Shown here piece by piece: positions 7,605-17,756 of a stretch of DNA of 35,944 nucleotides. The DNA is from Deltaproteobacteria bacterium (GTDB lineage: Bacteria; Desulfobacterota; Desulfuromonadia; Desulfuromonadales; BM103): positions 1 to 35,944 of the forward strand of contig JAGXHM010000092.1 in the NCBI GenBank assembly GCA_024636155.1, read 5' to 3'. How positions within the stretch are numbered: position 1 is the stretch's first letter; each line of letters starts with the position of its first letter. The notes beneath the pieces were generated by a model. It worked only from the letters and a program-made list of their open reading frames with translations. It was not told where the DNA came from and made no database searches. A program made the position numbers and the translations under genes.

Positions 7605-8558
7605 ATGCAGTTTTTTTTAGATTTTGAAAAACCCCTGGCGGAGCTTGATCAGAAGATCAGGGAGCTTCGTGATTATTCGACAGATAGTGTTGATTTCTCT
7701 TCTGATATCAAAAAGTTGGAAAAGAAATCTGATAGGTTGCGTGAAGAAATATTCTCCAACCTGACGCGTTGGCAACGGACTCAACTGGCCCGGCACCAGA
7801 GCCGCCCTCACACCCAGGATTACATCAAGCATATTTTTACCGAATGGTTTGAGGTTCATGGCGATCGTAACTATCGCGATGACCCGGCCCTGGTTTGTGG
7901 CTTTGCTCGATTGGACGGTGAACCATGTGTGGTCATTGGTCATCAGAAGGGACGCGATACCAAGGAGAAGGTCTATCGGAATTTTGGTATGCCGAATCCG
8001 GAAGGTTACCGTAAGGCCTTGCGTGTCATGCAGATGGCTGAGCAATTTGGGCTACCAATCTTCACTTTTGTCGATACGCCGGGAGCTTTCCCCGGAATCG
8101 GTGCCGAAGAGCGCGGTCAAGCAGAAGCTATTGCCCGTAACTTGCGTGAGATGGCAGGTTTGACCGTGCCGATCATTGTCACCGTCACCGGAGAAGGCGG
8201 TTCCGGTGGTGCTTTGGCGATTGCCGTCGGCAACAAGGTGATGATGATGCAATACTCCGTTTATGCAGTCATCTCGCCGGAAGGTTGTGCCGCAATCCTC
8301 TGGAGTGACGGCACTCGTGGCCCTGAAGCTGCTGAAGCCCTCAAATTGACTGCCATGGATATCGATGCACTCGGTGTGATTATCGATGATGTTGTCCCTG
8401 AGCCGGACGGTGGTGCGCATAATGATCATGTCGCTGCGGCTGCGACCTTGAAGGAATATCTTAAAAAACATCTGGCCGAACTGAATAAACTGTCACCTGA
8501 TGAACTGGTTGAACAGCGTTACCAGAAATTCAGGGCCATGTCCGTAATCGAAGAATAA
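7605..8558 (+). CDS. accA: Acetyl-CoA carboxylase carboxyltransferase alpha subunit
   Basis: A 317-residue alpha subunit of the carboxyltransferase that moves the carboxyl group from biotin to acetyl-CoA, the first step of fatty acid synthesis; E. coli AccA is 319 residues. The N-terminal helical hairpin is [18 protein letters not shown]. The crotonase-fold core has [25 protein letters not shown] and the oxyanion glycines in [11 protein letters not shown], then [10 protein letters not shown]. The ATG at 7605 follows AGGAG and gives the family N-terminus; an upstream in-frame start at 7548 is unsupported. The beta subunit gene is not adjacent, as is common. Confidence 0.96.
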   Translation: MQFFLDFEKPLAELDQKIRELRDYSTDSVDFSSDIKKLEKKSDRLREEIFSNLTRWQRTQLARHQSRPHTQDYIKHIFTEWFEVHGDRNYRDDPALVCGFARLDGEPCVVIGHQKGRDTKEKVYRNFGMPNPEGYRKALRVMQMAEQFGLPIFTFVDTPGAFPGIGAEERGQAEAIARNLREMAGLTVPIIVTVTGEGGSGGALAIAVGNKVMMMQYSVYAVISPEGCAAILWSDGTRGPEAAEALKLTAMDIDALGVIIDDVVPEPDGGAHNDHVAAAATLKEYLKKHLAELNKLSPDELVEQRYQKFRAMSVIEE

Positions 8559-8591
8559 TCCGGTTTGTCTGGGAATTAAGATCTGAAGATA

Positions 8592-8619
8592 CGGGGACAG
8601 AATTTACATTCTGTCCCCG
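8592..8619. repeat. 12-bp perfect hairpin, REP-like; possible accA terminator
   Basis: CGGGGACAGAAT (8592-8603), loop TTAC and its exact complement at 8608-8619, 34 bases after accA. A weak T run (CCTTGTTT) follows, so it may terminate accA. The sequence ACGGGGACAGAATTTA resembles repeated intergenic hairpins that I recall as frequent near REP-associated transposases in Deltaproteobacteria. The rest of the accA-rlpA gap shows only a small CAGGC/GCCTG inverted repeat and the rlpA promoter. Confidence 0.5.
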
Positions 8620-8733
8620 CCTTGTTTGTAACGGATCATATCTATATTTAATGCCAGGGGGCCACAAGTAGCAGGAGTAGGGCAATGCTGCCTGGGCATT
8701 CAGGCGGCTGAGATTGCCTGAACATTGATCCTG

Positions 8734-8762
8734 TTGACTTAACGTTCAGCTTCCATTATCAA
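8734..8762 (+). promoter_or_regulatory. Candidate rlpA promoter
   Basis: TTGACT (8734-8739), a 17-base spacer and TATCAA (8757-8762). The rlpA ATG at 8770 begins only seven bases after the -10 box and no Shine-Dalgarno sequence is seen, so the transcript would be nearly leaderless if this promoter is used. Confidence 0.35.
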
Positions 8763-8769
8763 TGCTCAC

Positions 8770-9531
8770 ATGATGAAATTCATACAATATTTTTCAATTC
8801 TCCTGCTCTTTCTGCTCCTGGCAGCCTGCGGTGCTCCAACCTATACGACGCGGGTTGTCAACACGCCAGACCAGGCTGGCCTTACGCCGACTCTGCGCGC
8901 TTATGAAGTCAACGGCCAACGCTATCAACCAATACCATCCGCAGAAGGTTATGTTGAGAAGGGCATTGCCAGTTGGTATGGTGATAAATTCCACGGTCGA
9001 AAAACCAGCAATGGCGAGACGTACGACATGTATGCGATGACGGCAGCACACAAAACGTTGCCGATGAACGTTTACCTGAAGGTCACCAATCTTGATAATA
9101 GTCGTTCGACGGTGGTACGGGTCAATGATCGTGGTCCATTTGTCAGGAGCCGGATTGTTGATCTCTCCTATTCCGCGGCCAAGGAATTGGATGTGGTCGG
9201 CCCAGGGACAGCGCCGGTACGCATTGAGGCTCTCGGCTACCGCGATGAGGCTCGCGCCGGAGCAACACCTCAATATCGACAGCCGGTCAGCTACGAGGTC
9301 GGACCTTTTATGATCCAGGTCGGAGCTTTTTCGGTCAAAGAGAACGCCTACCGTTTGGCAGAAAAACTCAAGGGCCAGTATGGCAATTCAGCGGTGGTTG
9401 AGGGCTGGGTGAGTGGTCAGAAATTCTACCGGGTTCGCGTCGGTCTTCACGCTTCCATGGCGTTGGCTGGCGATGCCCTGAAACAGATTGAAGCGAATGG
9501 GCACCCAAACAGCTTTATCGTTGCCCGATAA
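8770..9531 (+). CDS. rlpA: RlpA-type septal lytic transglycosylase lipoprotein with SPOR domain
   Basis: A 253-residue outer-membrane lipoprotein. The signal peptide ends in LLAAC (lipidation at Cys20). The double-psi beta-barrel domain (residues ~60-155) has GIASWYGDKFHGRKTSNGE, the TAAHKTLPMN segment and VRVNDRGPF, with the conserved catalytic Asp in NDRGP. A C-terminal SPOR domain (residues ~178-252: FMIQVGAFSVKENAYRLAEK and FYRVRVGLHAS) binds denuded septal glycan. RlpA proteins cleave stem-peptide-free glycan during daughter-cell separation. It stands alone between accA and a histidine kinase. Confidence 0.93.
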   Translation: MMKFIQYFSILLLFLLLAACGAPTYTTRVVNTPDQAGLTPTLRAYEVNGQRYQPIPSAEGYVEKGIASWYGDKFHGRKTSNGETYDMYAMTAAHKTLPMNVYLKVTNLDNSRSTVVRVNDRGPFVRSRIVDLSYSAAKELDVVGPGTAPVRIEALGYRDEARAGATPQYRQPVSYEVGPFMIQVGAFSVKENAYRLAEKLKGQYGNSAVVEGWVSGQKFYRVRVGLHASMALAGDALKQIEANGHPNSFIVAR

Positions 9532-9602
9532 GCTTGATTTCAGAAGATTAGCCACTTTGCTTGTTGTCTCCGTACAATGGCGAATCGTTAGAGATTTAAC
9601 TT

Positions 9603-11066
9603 ATGCAAAATTTCACTGATCAAAGAATCAGACATATTCTCTCTTTATCTCCGGTGATCATCTATACGTGTCGAGCCGTTGGTGACGTTGGCGCAACCTT
9701 TGTCAGTGAAAATGTGAAATTAATTTTTGGCTACACCGTGCAGGAGTGCCTCTCTAGCCCGTCCTTCTGGCGAGACAACCTCCATCCTGATGACCGTGAC
9801 CGGATTCTTGCCAACTATCCCTCTTTTTATGCTTCAGAACACTATGTTCACGAATACCGCTTTCGAAAAAAAGATGGCAGCTATCTATGGGTTCTTGATG
9901 AATTCCGTCTGGTCCGTGACTCTGAAGGTGCCCCCTTGGAAATAGTCGGTTCGTGGTTGGATATTACCGTCCGCAAGGCAACGGAGGCTGCCCTTCGGGC
10001 AAGCGAAACTCTCTTCCGTGATTTTTTTCAGGCAAATCCTGTCCCGACGATCATCTCTGACCCTTCCGGCGTGATCCATATGGTCAATCCTGCTTTTACT
10101 GTCAGCCCTGGCTTCTCTGCAGAAGAAGTGGTCGGACGTACGGCACAGGAGCTCGGTTTCTGGCGGATCCCTGCAGATCGAGAACGTATGGTTGCCACCA
10201 TCAAGCAAGACGGTTTTATCGATAACCTGGAGAGCAGCTTCTACGGCAAAGACAAACAGCCAATGACCTGCCTTATCTCTAGTCGCGCCGTTGAACTCGG
10301 AGGTGAAATAAGGATTCTGAGTGCTGTCCTTGATGTCTCCAAGCAGAGAAATGCTGAAGAGGCTCTCCGGAAGCTCGATCGGGCTAAGAGCGACTTCATC
10401 TCGGTAGCTGCTCATGAACTGCGCACCCCGCTGATTGCTATTGTCGGCTATTCCGAGCTGCTTGAAAATAGTTCCAATAACTCTCTGACCGAGGAACAGA
10501 AAGAGAGCTATCTCTCTATCATTCAAAGCAATGCTTACGTCCTCAATCACCTGGTTGATGACCTGTTGGATGTCGGCCGTATTCAAGTTGGAAGATCTTT
10601 GGGTGTTGTTAAAAAAGAAAGCGAACTTTCTGGAATTATTGAAACGGTCACCGCGTCATTAAGAGTGAAAAGCCCGCAACATAATATCCTTGTTGCTTAT
10701 TATAATACTCTTCCTGAGACACTATGGATGGATAGCCTCCGCATTATCCAGGTGTTAAATAACCTGTTGAACAACGCGATAAAATACTCTCCTCACGGCG
10801 GCACAATTAAAGTCCAAACCATGACTGATGAAGAGAAGGTTACGGTTTCGATCATCGATGAGGGGATGGGCATGACGCCTCAACAGATTGAAAGCATCTT
10901 TGATCGGTTCTACCGTGCAGTGGATGTCAATTATGCGGCCAGCGGGCTTGGGCTGGGGATGGGAATTGTCAAGCAGATCATTGCCGATCATGGCGGAGAA
11001 CTTTTCGTCTCCAGTACTCCTGGCGAAGGTACGACGGTTACATTTACCTTGCCGATCAAACAGTAA
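9603..11066 (+). CDS. Soluble PAS-PAS sensor histidine kinase
   Basis: A 487-residue kinase with no membrane helix. Two PAS domains come first: residues ~10-125 (PAS_3-like, with HPDDRDRI, YRFRKKDGSYLWV and VGSWLDITVRK) and ~130-255 (PVPTIISDPSGVIHMVNPAF, ILSAVLDVSKQRN). The HisKA domain has AAHELRTPL (phospho-acceptor His271). The HATPase_c domain has the N box LLNNAIKYSP, the G1 box DEGMGM, an F box (FDRFYR) and the G2 box LGLGMGIVKQI. It should respond to a cytoplasmic signal and phosphorylate a response regulator, but none is encoded nearby, so it is an orphan. It is followed by ~200 non-coding bases up to the katG end that contain only the katG terminator. Confidence 0.92.
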   Translation: MQNFTDQRIRHILSLSPVIIYTCRAVGDVGATFVSENVKLIFGYTVQECLSSPSFWRDNLHPDDRDRILANYPSFYASEHYVHEYRFRKKDGSYLWVLDEFRLVRDSEGAPLEIVGSWLDITVRKATEAALRASETLFRDFFQANPVPTIISDPSGVIHMVNPAFTVSPGFSAEEVVGRTAQELGFWRIPADRERMVATIKQDGFIDNLESSFYGKDKQPMTCLISSRAVELGGEIRILSAVLDVSKQRNAEEALRKLDRAKSDFISVAAHELRTPLIAIVGYSELLENSSNNSLTEEQKESYLSIIQSNAYVLNHLVDDLLDVGRIQVGRSLGVVKKESELSGIIETVTASLRVKSPQHNILVAYYNTLPETLWMDSLRIIQVLNNLLNNAIKYSPHGGTIKVQTMTDEEKVTVSIIDEGMGMTPQQIESIFDRFYRAVDVNYAASGLGLGMGIVKQIIADHGGELFVSSTPGEGTTVTFTLPIKQ

Positions 11067-11214
11067 GCGAATTTCTTTTGTCGCGGTTCAATAAAATTGG
11101 ACACCAGATAAAAAGAGATTACAGTGTGCCATTCAAAGAGAGAGGTTGATTGAGTACAAGAAACCGACGTCTTGTTGAACTCTGCCAATCTGACACTCTT
11201 GAACATACAAGAAA

Positions 11215-11244
11215 CAGCCACCCGGTACGATCACAGGGTGGCTG
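11215..11244 (-). terminator. katG terminator
   Basis: CAGCCACCC (11215-11223) and GGGTGGCTG (11236-11244) form a 9-bp stem with a 12-base loop. Read on the minus strand it is followed by TTTCTTGT, about 30 bases after the katG stop. It may also work on the plus strand for the histidine kinase (GGGTTT follows), but less convincingly. Confidence 0.65.
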
Positions 11245-11272
11245 GGGTTTGCTGTGTATTGACAAGGTCCGA

Positions 11273-13498
<2,226 letters not shown>

Positions 13499-13502
13499 TT
13501 AT

Positions 13503-13550
13503 GGTACTGCCATTAATTGTAGACTAATGGCTGATTTTGTCGACAGTACC
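13503..13550 (-). promoter_or_regulatory. Nested inverted repeats upstream of katG
   Basis: GCCATTA (13509-13515) and TAATGGC (13525-13531) form a 7-bp inverted repeat with a 9-base spacer. It is nested inside GGTACTG (13503-13509) and CAGTACC (13544-13550). The block lies 35-82 bases before the katG ATG, where an operator or a structured leader would be. It does not match the PerR or Fur consensus that I know. No confident -35/-10 pair was found. Confidence 0.4.
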
Positions 13551-13614
13551 GACAGATTTTAGTAAGAATGGGAGACTTGAAGGATCATGAGAAGAACGTC
13601 GCATTATCCTCTCT

Positions 13615-14424
13615 TCAGCTCTGATTGTCCGACAGGCTGCTAGACTCACGTTTTTTAAGCTCGTCATGGACGAGCTTTTTTTGTGCTGTTTTGAGGTTCC
13701 GGGAAAGTAGCAGGTTGCGTACATCTGCAGTACGCAATTGAGGAAGGAAGAGGGTGAACCAGATGTGCGGGGTTCGCCGGTTCTTGAGAATTGCGAGTTT
13801 TATGTTGGGTCGCAATTTCCATTTATCGTGCCTTGCAATGATGGAAATGGTCTCTGCAGAAGATGTCGCACCATTGATGAACTGCAGAACAGCGACTTCT
13901 TTTAAGCGTGGACTGCTAAGGCAAATTTCCACCAGTCGGGCTTCTCCTTCCTTGAGAATCGCACCAACAACGGTAGCTGTTGCTCGACGAGCCAAGGTCA
14001 TTTTGTTGCCAAGTTCTGTGGTTGGCAGACGTTGCAGGATAGCACGCTCGGCACCAAACTTCTGATCTGGAGTCACGCCCGGGATCAGGCAGAGATCAAC
14101 CAGTTCGAACAGATGGAGATGAGGTAGCAGGGCGAGTGCGACCGGGCCGGGTGTGCCAGGGTTTTTTACCAGGGCGATCTTGAGGCGATGACTACCTTTG
14201 GCTATGTCCAATTGATATATGGATTTGAGAAGGTCTTCGGTGAGGTCGCGTCGTTTGAGCAGGGCCAGAAGATGCTGTTCGTTCAAGTTCTGATTCTTCA
14301 GGGCGGAACGAACAACCTGCAGCTCCGGGTCCTGCAGAAGCTGGAAGAGTTCGTCGCTTGTTGCAGTCAAAGCCTTGTAGAGACGTTTGCCCTGCTCAGT
14401 ACTGATTTTTTTAGAATCAACCAT
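13615..14424 (-). CDS. Alpha-helical repeat protein (HEAT-like), unknown function
   Basis: A 269-residue soluble protein, Leu/Ala-rich, with repeated helical units. Two clear copies of a motif of the form IAL-KN-TP followed by an LLPHL-like helix occur: LKIALVKNPGTPGPVALALL and, near the C-terminus, IKLAILKNRRTPHIWFTLFL. A weaker unit (LLQDPELQVVRSALKN) lies at the N-terminus. The pattern is like HEAT/leucine-rich-variant scaffolds and suggests protein or RNA binding, not catalysis. It begins 31 bases after the tgt paralogue on the same strand, so the two are probably one transcript. Its last residues (SSLSDNQS) are encoded by a REP-like sequence that recurs at 16713, so the C-terminus may have been altered by insertion of that repeat. 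Confidence 0.75.
   Translation of the reverse strand: MVDSKKISTEQGKRLYKALTATSDELFQLLQDPELQVVRSALKNQNLNEQHLLALLKRRDLTEDLLKSIYQLDIAKGSHRLKIALVKNPGTPGPVALALLPHLHLFELVDLCLIPGVTPDQKFGAERAILQRLPTTELGNKMTLARRATATVVGAILKEGEARLVEICLSSPRLKEVAVLQFINGATSSAETISIIARHDKWKLRPNIKLAILKNRRTPHIWFTLFLPQLRTADVRNLLLSRNLKTAQKKLVHDELKKRESSSLSDNQS
13627..13643. repeat. Short dispersed repeat, copy A
   Basis: GTCCGACAGGCTGCTAG lies at the end of the helical-repeat gene. A copy with one mismatch is at 16713-16729, and the 15-base core also resembles the end of the MITE-like element at 22541-22555 (two mismatches). It may be a solo mobile-element end or a REP unit. Confidence 0.4.
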
Positions 14425-14455
14425 GGCTTAATTATTGTAGCCGATGGGGATCTCG

Positions 14456-15580
14456 TCAATGCCCCGGTATGCCATCATTAAGCAGATACTCACCAAGAAA
14501 GTCTGCCTTGAAACTGGAGTAGTTGCTCGCTTCGATGGCAGTACGTGCCCCGGCGACCATGTCGAGATAAAAGCGCACATTGTGAATTGCCGCAAGAGTC
14601 GCTGAGAGAACCTCGTTGGCATTAAACAAATGATGCAGGTAGGCCCTGGTGAAGTTACTGCAGCAGTAACAATCACACGAGGCGTCGACAGGGAAGAAAT
14701 CGCGACGATAGCGTTTGTTGGTCAGGCGTATTTTGCCACGTCTGGTAAAGAGGGTGGCGCTGCGGGCGTAGCGGGTCGGGATAACGCAGTCAAACATGTC
14801 CATGCCGCGCTCGATGCTCTCCAGAATATCCTCGGGTAGACCGACTCCCATCAGGTATCTTGGCTTATCTTCGGGGAGGAAGGGTTCGGTGTAGTCTACG
14901 ACCTGTTTGAGAAGGTCCAGTCCCTCGCCGACACTGACGCCGCCTACGGCGTAACCGGGGAAGTTCATATCTTTTAAGGCGAGTGCACAGTCACGACGTA
15001 GATCGTCGTAAACACTCCCTTGAACAATGCCGAAGAGCGCCTGATCTTCGCGGCTGTGTGCTTTCAGACACTGCTCAGCCCAGTTCAGTGTTTTGCGAAT
15101 TGATTTGCTGGCATAATCATGGGTGGCCGGGTAGGGGATGCATTCATCGAAAGCCATGATGATGTCGGCACCGAGACGGTTCTGGATAGTGGTTGCTTCG
15201 CGCGGCCCGAGAAAGACCCGCTCACCGTTAACTTCATGTTTAAAGAAAACCCCGGTGTCGGTGATTTCTTTTTTGGGCAGAGAGAAAACCTGGAAACCGC
15301 CACTATCAGTCAGAATTGGTTTTGGCCAGTTCATGAATTTATGCAAACCACCGGCTTTTTCTACCAGGCCTTCGCCTGGCTTGAGGTGCAGATGATAGGT
15401 GTTGGAGAGAACAATCTGGGCACCAGCGTCATCGACTTGCGCCGGGGTCATCGCCTTGAGGGCGCCATGAGTGCCCACCGGCATGAAAATCGGTGTTTCT
15501 ATGACGCCGTGCGGAGTGGTTACACGGCCACGGCGGGCGCGTGTCTTTTCATCTTTTGCGAGCAGTTCAAATTTTAGCAT
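14456..15580 (-). CDS. tgt: Queuine tRNA-ribosyltransferase paralogue (first of two tgt genes)
   Basis: A 374-residue tRNA-guanine transglycosylase, which exchanges the wobble guanine for preQ1 in GUN-anticodon tRNAs. Visible motifs are ETPIFMPVGTHG, the general acid/base [27 protein letters not shown] (the usual second Gly is Ser), GYAVGGVSVGEG, the nucleophile in MFDCVIPTR, and the zinc ligands CDCYCC plus the His of AYLHHLF. The Cys in FDEC and the Val in VSVGE that mark the bacterial preQ1-type pocket are kept. A second tgt is in the queA operon at 33085. This copy differs after the nucleophile (TRYARSATLFTRRGKIRL versus [18 protein letters not shown]). It probably starts a transcript with the helical-repeat gene. 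Whether it acts on tRNA, another RNA, or another base is open. Confidence 0.9.
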   Translation of the reverse strand: MLKFELLAKDEKTRARRGRVTTPHGVIETPIFMPVGTHGALKAMTPAQVDDAGAQIVLSNTYHLHLKPGEGLVEKAGGLHKFMNWPKPILTDSGGFQVFSLPKKEITDTGVFFKHEVNGERVFLGPREATTIQNRLGADIIMAFDECIPYPATHDYASKSIRKTLNWAEQCLKAHSREDQALFGIVQGSVYDDLRRDCALALKDMNFPGYAVGGVSVGEGLDLLKQVVDYTEPFLPEDKPRYLMGVGLPEDILESIERGMDMFDCVIPTRYARSATLFTRRGKIRLTNKRYRRDFFPVDASCDCYCCSNFTRAYLHHLFNANEVLSATLAAIHNVRFYLDMVAGARTAIEASNYSSFKADFLGEYLLNDGIPGH

Positions 15581-15685
15581 AATGTGTTAGGCTTCTCTGG
15601 CGCAGAGGTTGCATTGATTGATCAGGTTGATGTAACTGACGTGGCGAACTTTAACAGAATTGTACAAGGACTACAACATCCTGCA

Positions 15686-16642
15686 ATGTTAACCGAGAAC
15701 GATTCCTCGATACCGGTCTGGCCGGAAAAGTTGCAACACGTTGATGTCGTCAAGGCACGCTTTGTCCTCGACTTTATCTCGCCATGTCAGGTGCAACCTG
15801 CAGACTTCCTTCGTCTTGGGCGTGTTCTGCGTATGGCAGGAAGTACGTTTCTTGATTCTCACGATGCTCTTGCAATCCAACAGTGGAAGGCTCTTTTTCA
15901 GCCAACCTTGAGTGACGATCCGGTTGCTCGACGTAAGTTTCAGAAGCCTGCGCCAGCTTTCGTTGTCACCATGCCAATTATGCAGAATAAAGCAGTGGAG
16001 GCAGGGGATCAACTCGATCTTGAAGTGCTCTTCCTCGGCACTGGCATACCGTTAATCCACGAGTTCCTGCGTAGCTTGATTCATCTTGGCCATCTTGGTC
16101 TGGATGCTGGTGAGGGTCGTTTTGAAGTAACAGGCGTTTATAATCGTCAATCCGATGGCTCAGATACCCGGATATGGCGACAGCATGAACTTGCCGAATC
16201 ATTAGCTTGTTCTGTGCAGCCATTGATCTGGTTACTACAAGACAGACGAATGACTACTGACGTGACTATAAAGTTTATGACGCCGACGCGTCTTATGGTA
16301 GATGGTAAGCCTCTTAGAAGACCGAAATTTGAGAATATATTCCCATTCATGTTACGTCGAGCCTCCTCCATGCTTTACGCTCATAGTGGTGTAGAAGTAC
16401 TTGACGATCCTGCCTATCTGTTCGCTCAGCTTTGTGAAGTGAATGTCGTCGGAGCCAGGTTGCGCTGGCATGACTGGCGTTCTTTGTCTGGGCGACAGGG
16501 CTTGGTCATCGGTGGTTTTATGGGAGAAATGGTTCTGCAGAGGCAAACTATTGATGAGGTCTACTGGGTCATTGCGGTTGCTTCGTTGTTTGGTATAGGC
16601 AAGGGGGCAACCTATGGTGCCGGAAGATTTGACATTAGTTGA
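15686..16642 (+). CDS. Stand-alone Cas6-like RAMP endoribonuclease family protein
   Basis: A ~318-residue protein that I read as the Cas6/COG5551 'pre-crRNA processing RAMP' family. The N-terminal ferredoxin-like half has VVKARFVLDFISPCQV, then FVVTMP and DLEVLFLGTGIPLIHEFLRS. The C-terminal half has TTDVTIKFMTPTRLMVDGK, a following LRRASSMLYAHSG helix, and the Gly-rich RAMP loop GIGKGATYGAGRF (residues 303-315). A His near the start (LQHVDVV) could serve in catalysis but this is not certain. The ATG at 15686 has AAGGA upstream and leaves room for promoters; GTG at 15584 would be three bases from the divergent tgt start and is disfavoured. No CRISPR repeats or other cas genes are in the window, so a role outside CRISPR, or in trans, must be considered. 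Confidence 0.7.
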   Translation: MLTENDSSIPVWPEKLQHVDVVKARFVLDFISPCQVQPADFLRLGRVLRMAGSTFLDSHDALAIQQWKALFQPTLSDDPVARRKFQKPAPAFVVTMPIMQNKAVEAGDQLDLEVLFLGTGIPLIHEFLRSLIHLGHLGLDAGEGRFEVTGVYNRQSDGSDTRIWRQHELAESLACSVQPLIWLLQDRRMTTDVTIKFMTPTRLMVDGKPLRRPKFENIFPFMLRRASSMLYAHSGVEVLDDPAYLFAQLCEVNVVGARLRWHDWRSLSGRQGLVIGGFMGEMVLQRQTIDEVYWVIAVASLFGIGKGATYGAGRFDIS

Positions 16643-16651
16643 TGCGTTCTG

Positions 16652-16679
16652 TTGCTGGCTTGCAAATGACTGTTATAAT
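16652..16679 (+). promoter_or_regulatory. Sigma-70 promoter for the GGDEF gene
   Basis: TTGCTG (16652-16657), a 16-base spacer and a perfect TATAAT (16674-16679), 61 bases before the ATG. The leader carries the dispersed repeat at 16713-16729. Confidence 0.6.
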
Positions 16680-16712
16680 TAGACAAACTACTTATGTCTA
16701 GCCGCCAGGATC

Positions 16713-16729
16713 GTCCGACAGACTGCTAG
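16713..16729. repeat. Short dispersed repeat, copy B
   Basis: GTCCGACAGACTGCTAG differs by one base from the copy at 13627-13643. It lies in the transcribed leader of the GGDEF gene just before its ribosome binding site. Confidence 0.4.
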
Positions 16730-16740
16730 CAAGGCTTGAT

Positions 16741-17700
16741 ATGCACTTTACCCTCATACGTTACGTCCTGATCAGCTTTCTTGTTGTCATCGTCGGCTTT
16801 ATGCTGGTGTGTCTGGTCTCCTTATCGTCCCTTGAGCACATAGCTGCACAGCTGGAGATATCCTCTGTTGTTGTGACCCTGAAGTTGATCCGAAATAGCC
16901 AGTTTGTCATATTGATTCTTGGCCTGGTTGGGCTTTTCGGTGGCTTGATCAGTATGGCTTTTGCCGTGCATCAGGCTTCCCAAATTATGAATCGTTTACG
17001 TCAGGCAACAAAGCTTCTTGGTGATGTTGTTCTCGACGAAATGTCTCCAAGCGAATTTCTGAAAGCAAGTGACGGTCTTGATCGTGAGATCCAGAATATG
17101 ATGCTGAAGATTAAAGATAGCCAGCAGCGCTATCTTGATGCCAGTCCGTTGACTCGTCTGCCGGGCAATCTGGCGATAGAACAAGTCCTTAAGGGCAAGA
17201 TGGACCAAGGGGAAAAGTTTGCCCTTTGCTATATAGATCTGGATGATTTTAAGGCGTTTAATGACAAATATGGGTATGCTAAAGGGAGTGATCTGATTAA
17301 AATGACCGGCGAAGTTCTTTATCGCGCCAAAGACAAATATGCCGAACAACAGGACTTTGTTGGCCACATTGGTGGCGATGATTTTGTCCTGATCACATCT
17401 CCTGATGAAGCTGAAAAGGTGTGCCAGGCGATCATAGGTGAGTTCGATCGATTGATCCCTGAGTATTATCATGACGAAGATCGTGCTAAAGGTTTTATTG
17501 AAGGGACAGACCGATATGGAGTGAAGCGGCGTTTTTCAATCATGTCGATCTCAATCGCAGTTGTCTCAGATGTAAAGCGTTCCTTCCGGTCACCTATCGA
17601 AATAGCTAGAGCTGCTACGGAAATAAAAGATTATGTAAAGACTCTTCCAGGGAGTAACTACCTGATCGATCGACGTGGGACAACACGCTGGGATGCATGA
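16741..17700 (+). CDS. Membrane-bound GGDEF-domain protein (putative diguanylate cyclase)
   Basis: A 319-residue protein with two membrane helices near the N-terminus (residues ~7-30 and ~54-76), so only a short loop is outside the membrane. A HAMP-like linker and a GGDEF domain (residues ~135-310) follow. The domain has DASPLTRLPGN, CYIDLDDFKAFNDKYGYAKG with the metal-binding Asp and base-binding Asn, and a GGDDF signature (17371-17385) in GHIGGDDFVLI. GGDDF keeps two acidic residues and may be active. The position of the inhibitory RxxD site reads EQQD, so product inhibition at that site is probably lost. It is followed by a bidirectional terminator. Alternative: a non-cyclising GGDEF protein. 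Confidence 0.85.
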   Translation: MHFTLIRYVLISFLVVIVGFMLVCLVSLSSLEHIAAQLEISSVVVTLKLIRNSQFVILILGLVGLFGGLISMAFAVHQASQIMNRLRQATKLLGDVVLDEMSPSEFLKASDGLDREIQNMMLKIKDSQQRYLDASPLTRLPGNLAIEQVLKGKMDQGEKFALCYIDLDDFKAFNDKYGYAKGSDLIKMTGEVLYRAKDKYAEQQDFVGHIGGDDFVLITSPDEAEKVCQAIIGEFDRLIPEYYHDEDRAKGFIEGTDRYGVKRRFSIMSISIAVVSDVKRSFRSPIEIARAATEIKDYVKTLPGSNYLIDRRGTTRWDA

Positions 17701-17756
17701 CGTTTCCAGAAAAGGCTTGAGCTGAAGAGGTCCTTCAGCCACGAACTCAGGAACAA

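Noticed and set aside
11067-11214. AATAAAATTGGACACC and nearby short frames, reminiscent of an IS end or transposase start
   Set aside because: No matching inverted repeat, target duplication or transposase-like residues could be found in the gap.
14456-15580. Idea that the first Tgt paralogue is a queuine-specific (eukaryote-like) enzyme
   Set aside because: The Cys of FDEC and the Val of VSVGE, which mark the bacterial preQ1-type pocket, are both kept; by-eye evidence does not support a queuine switch.
15581-15685. CRISPR repeats or a leader beside the Cas6-like gene
   Set aside because: No direct repeats of 20-40 bases with regular spacing are present here or elsewhere in the window.
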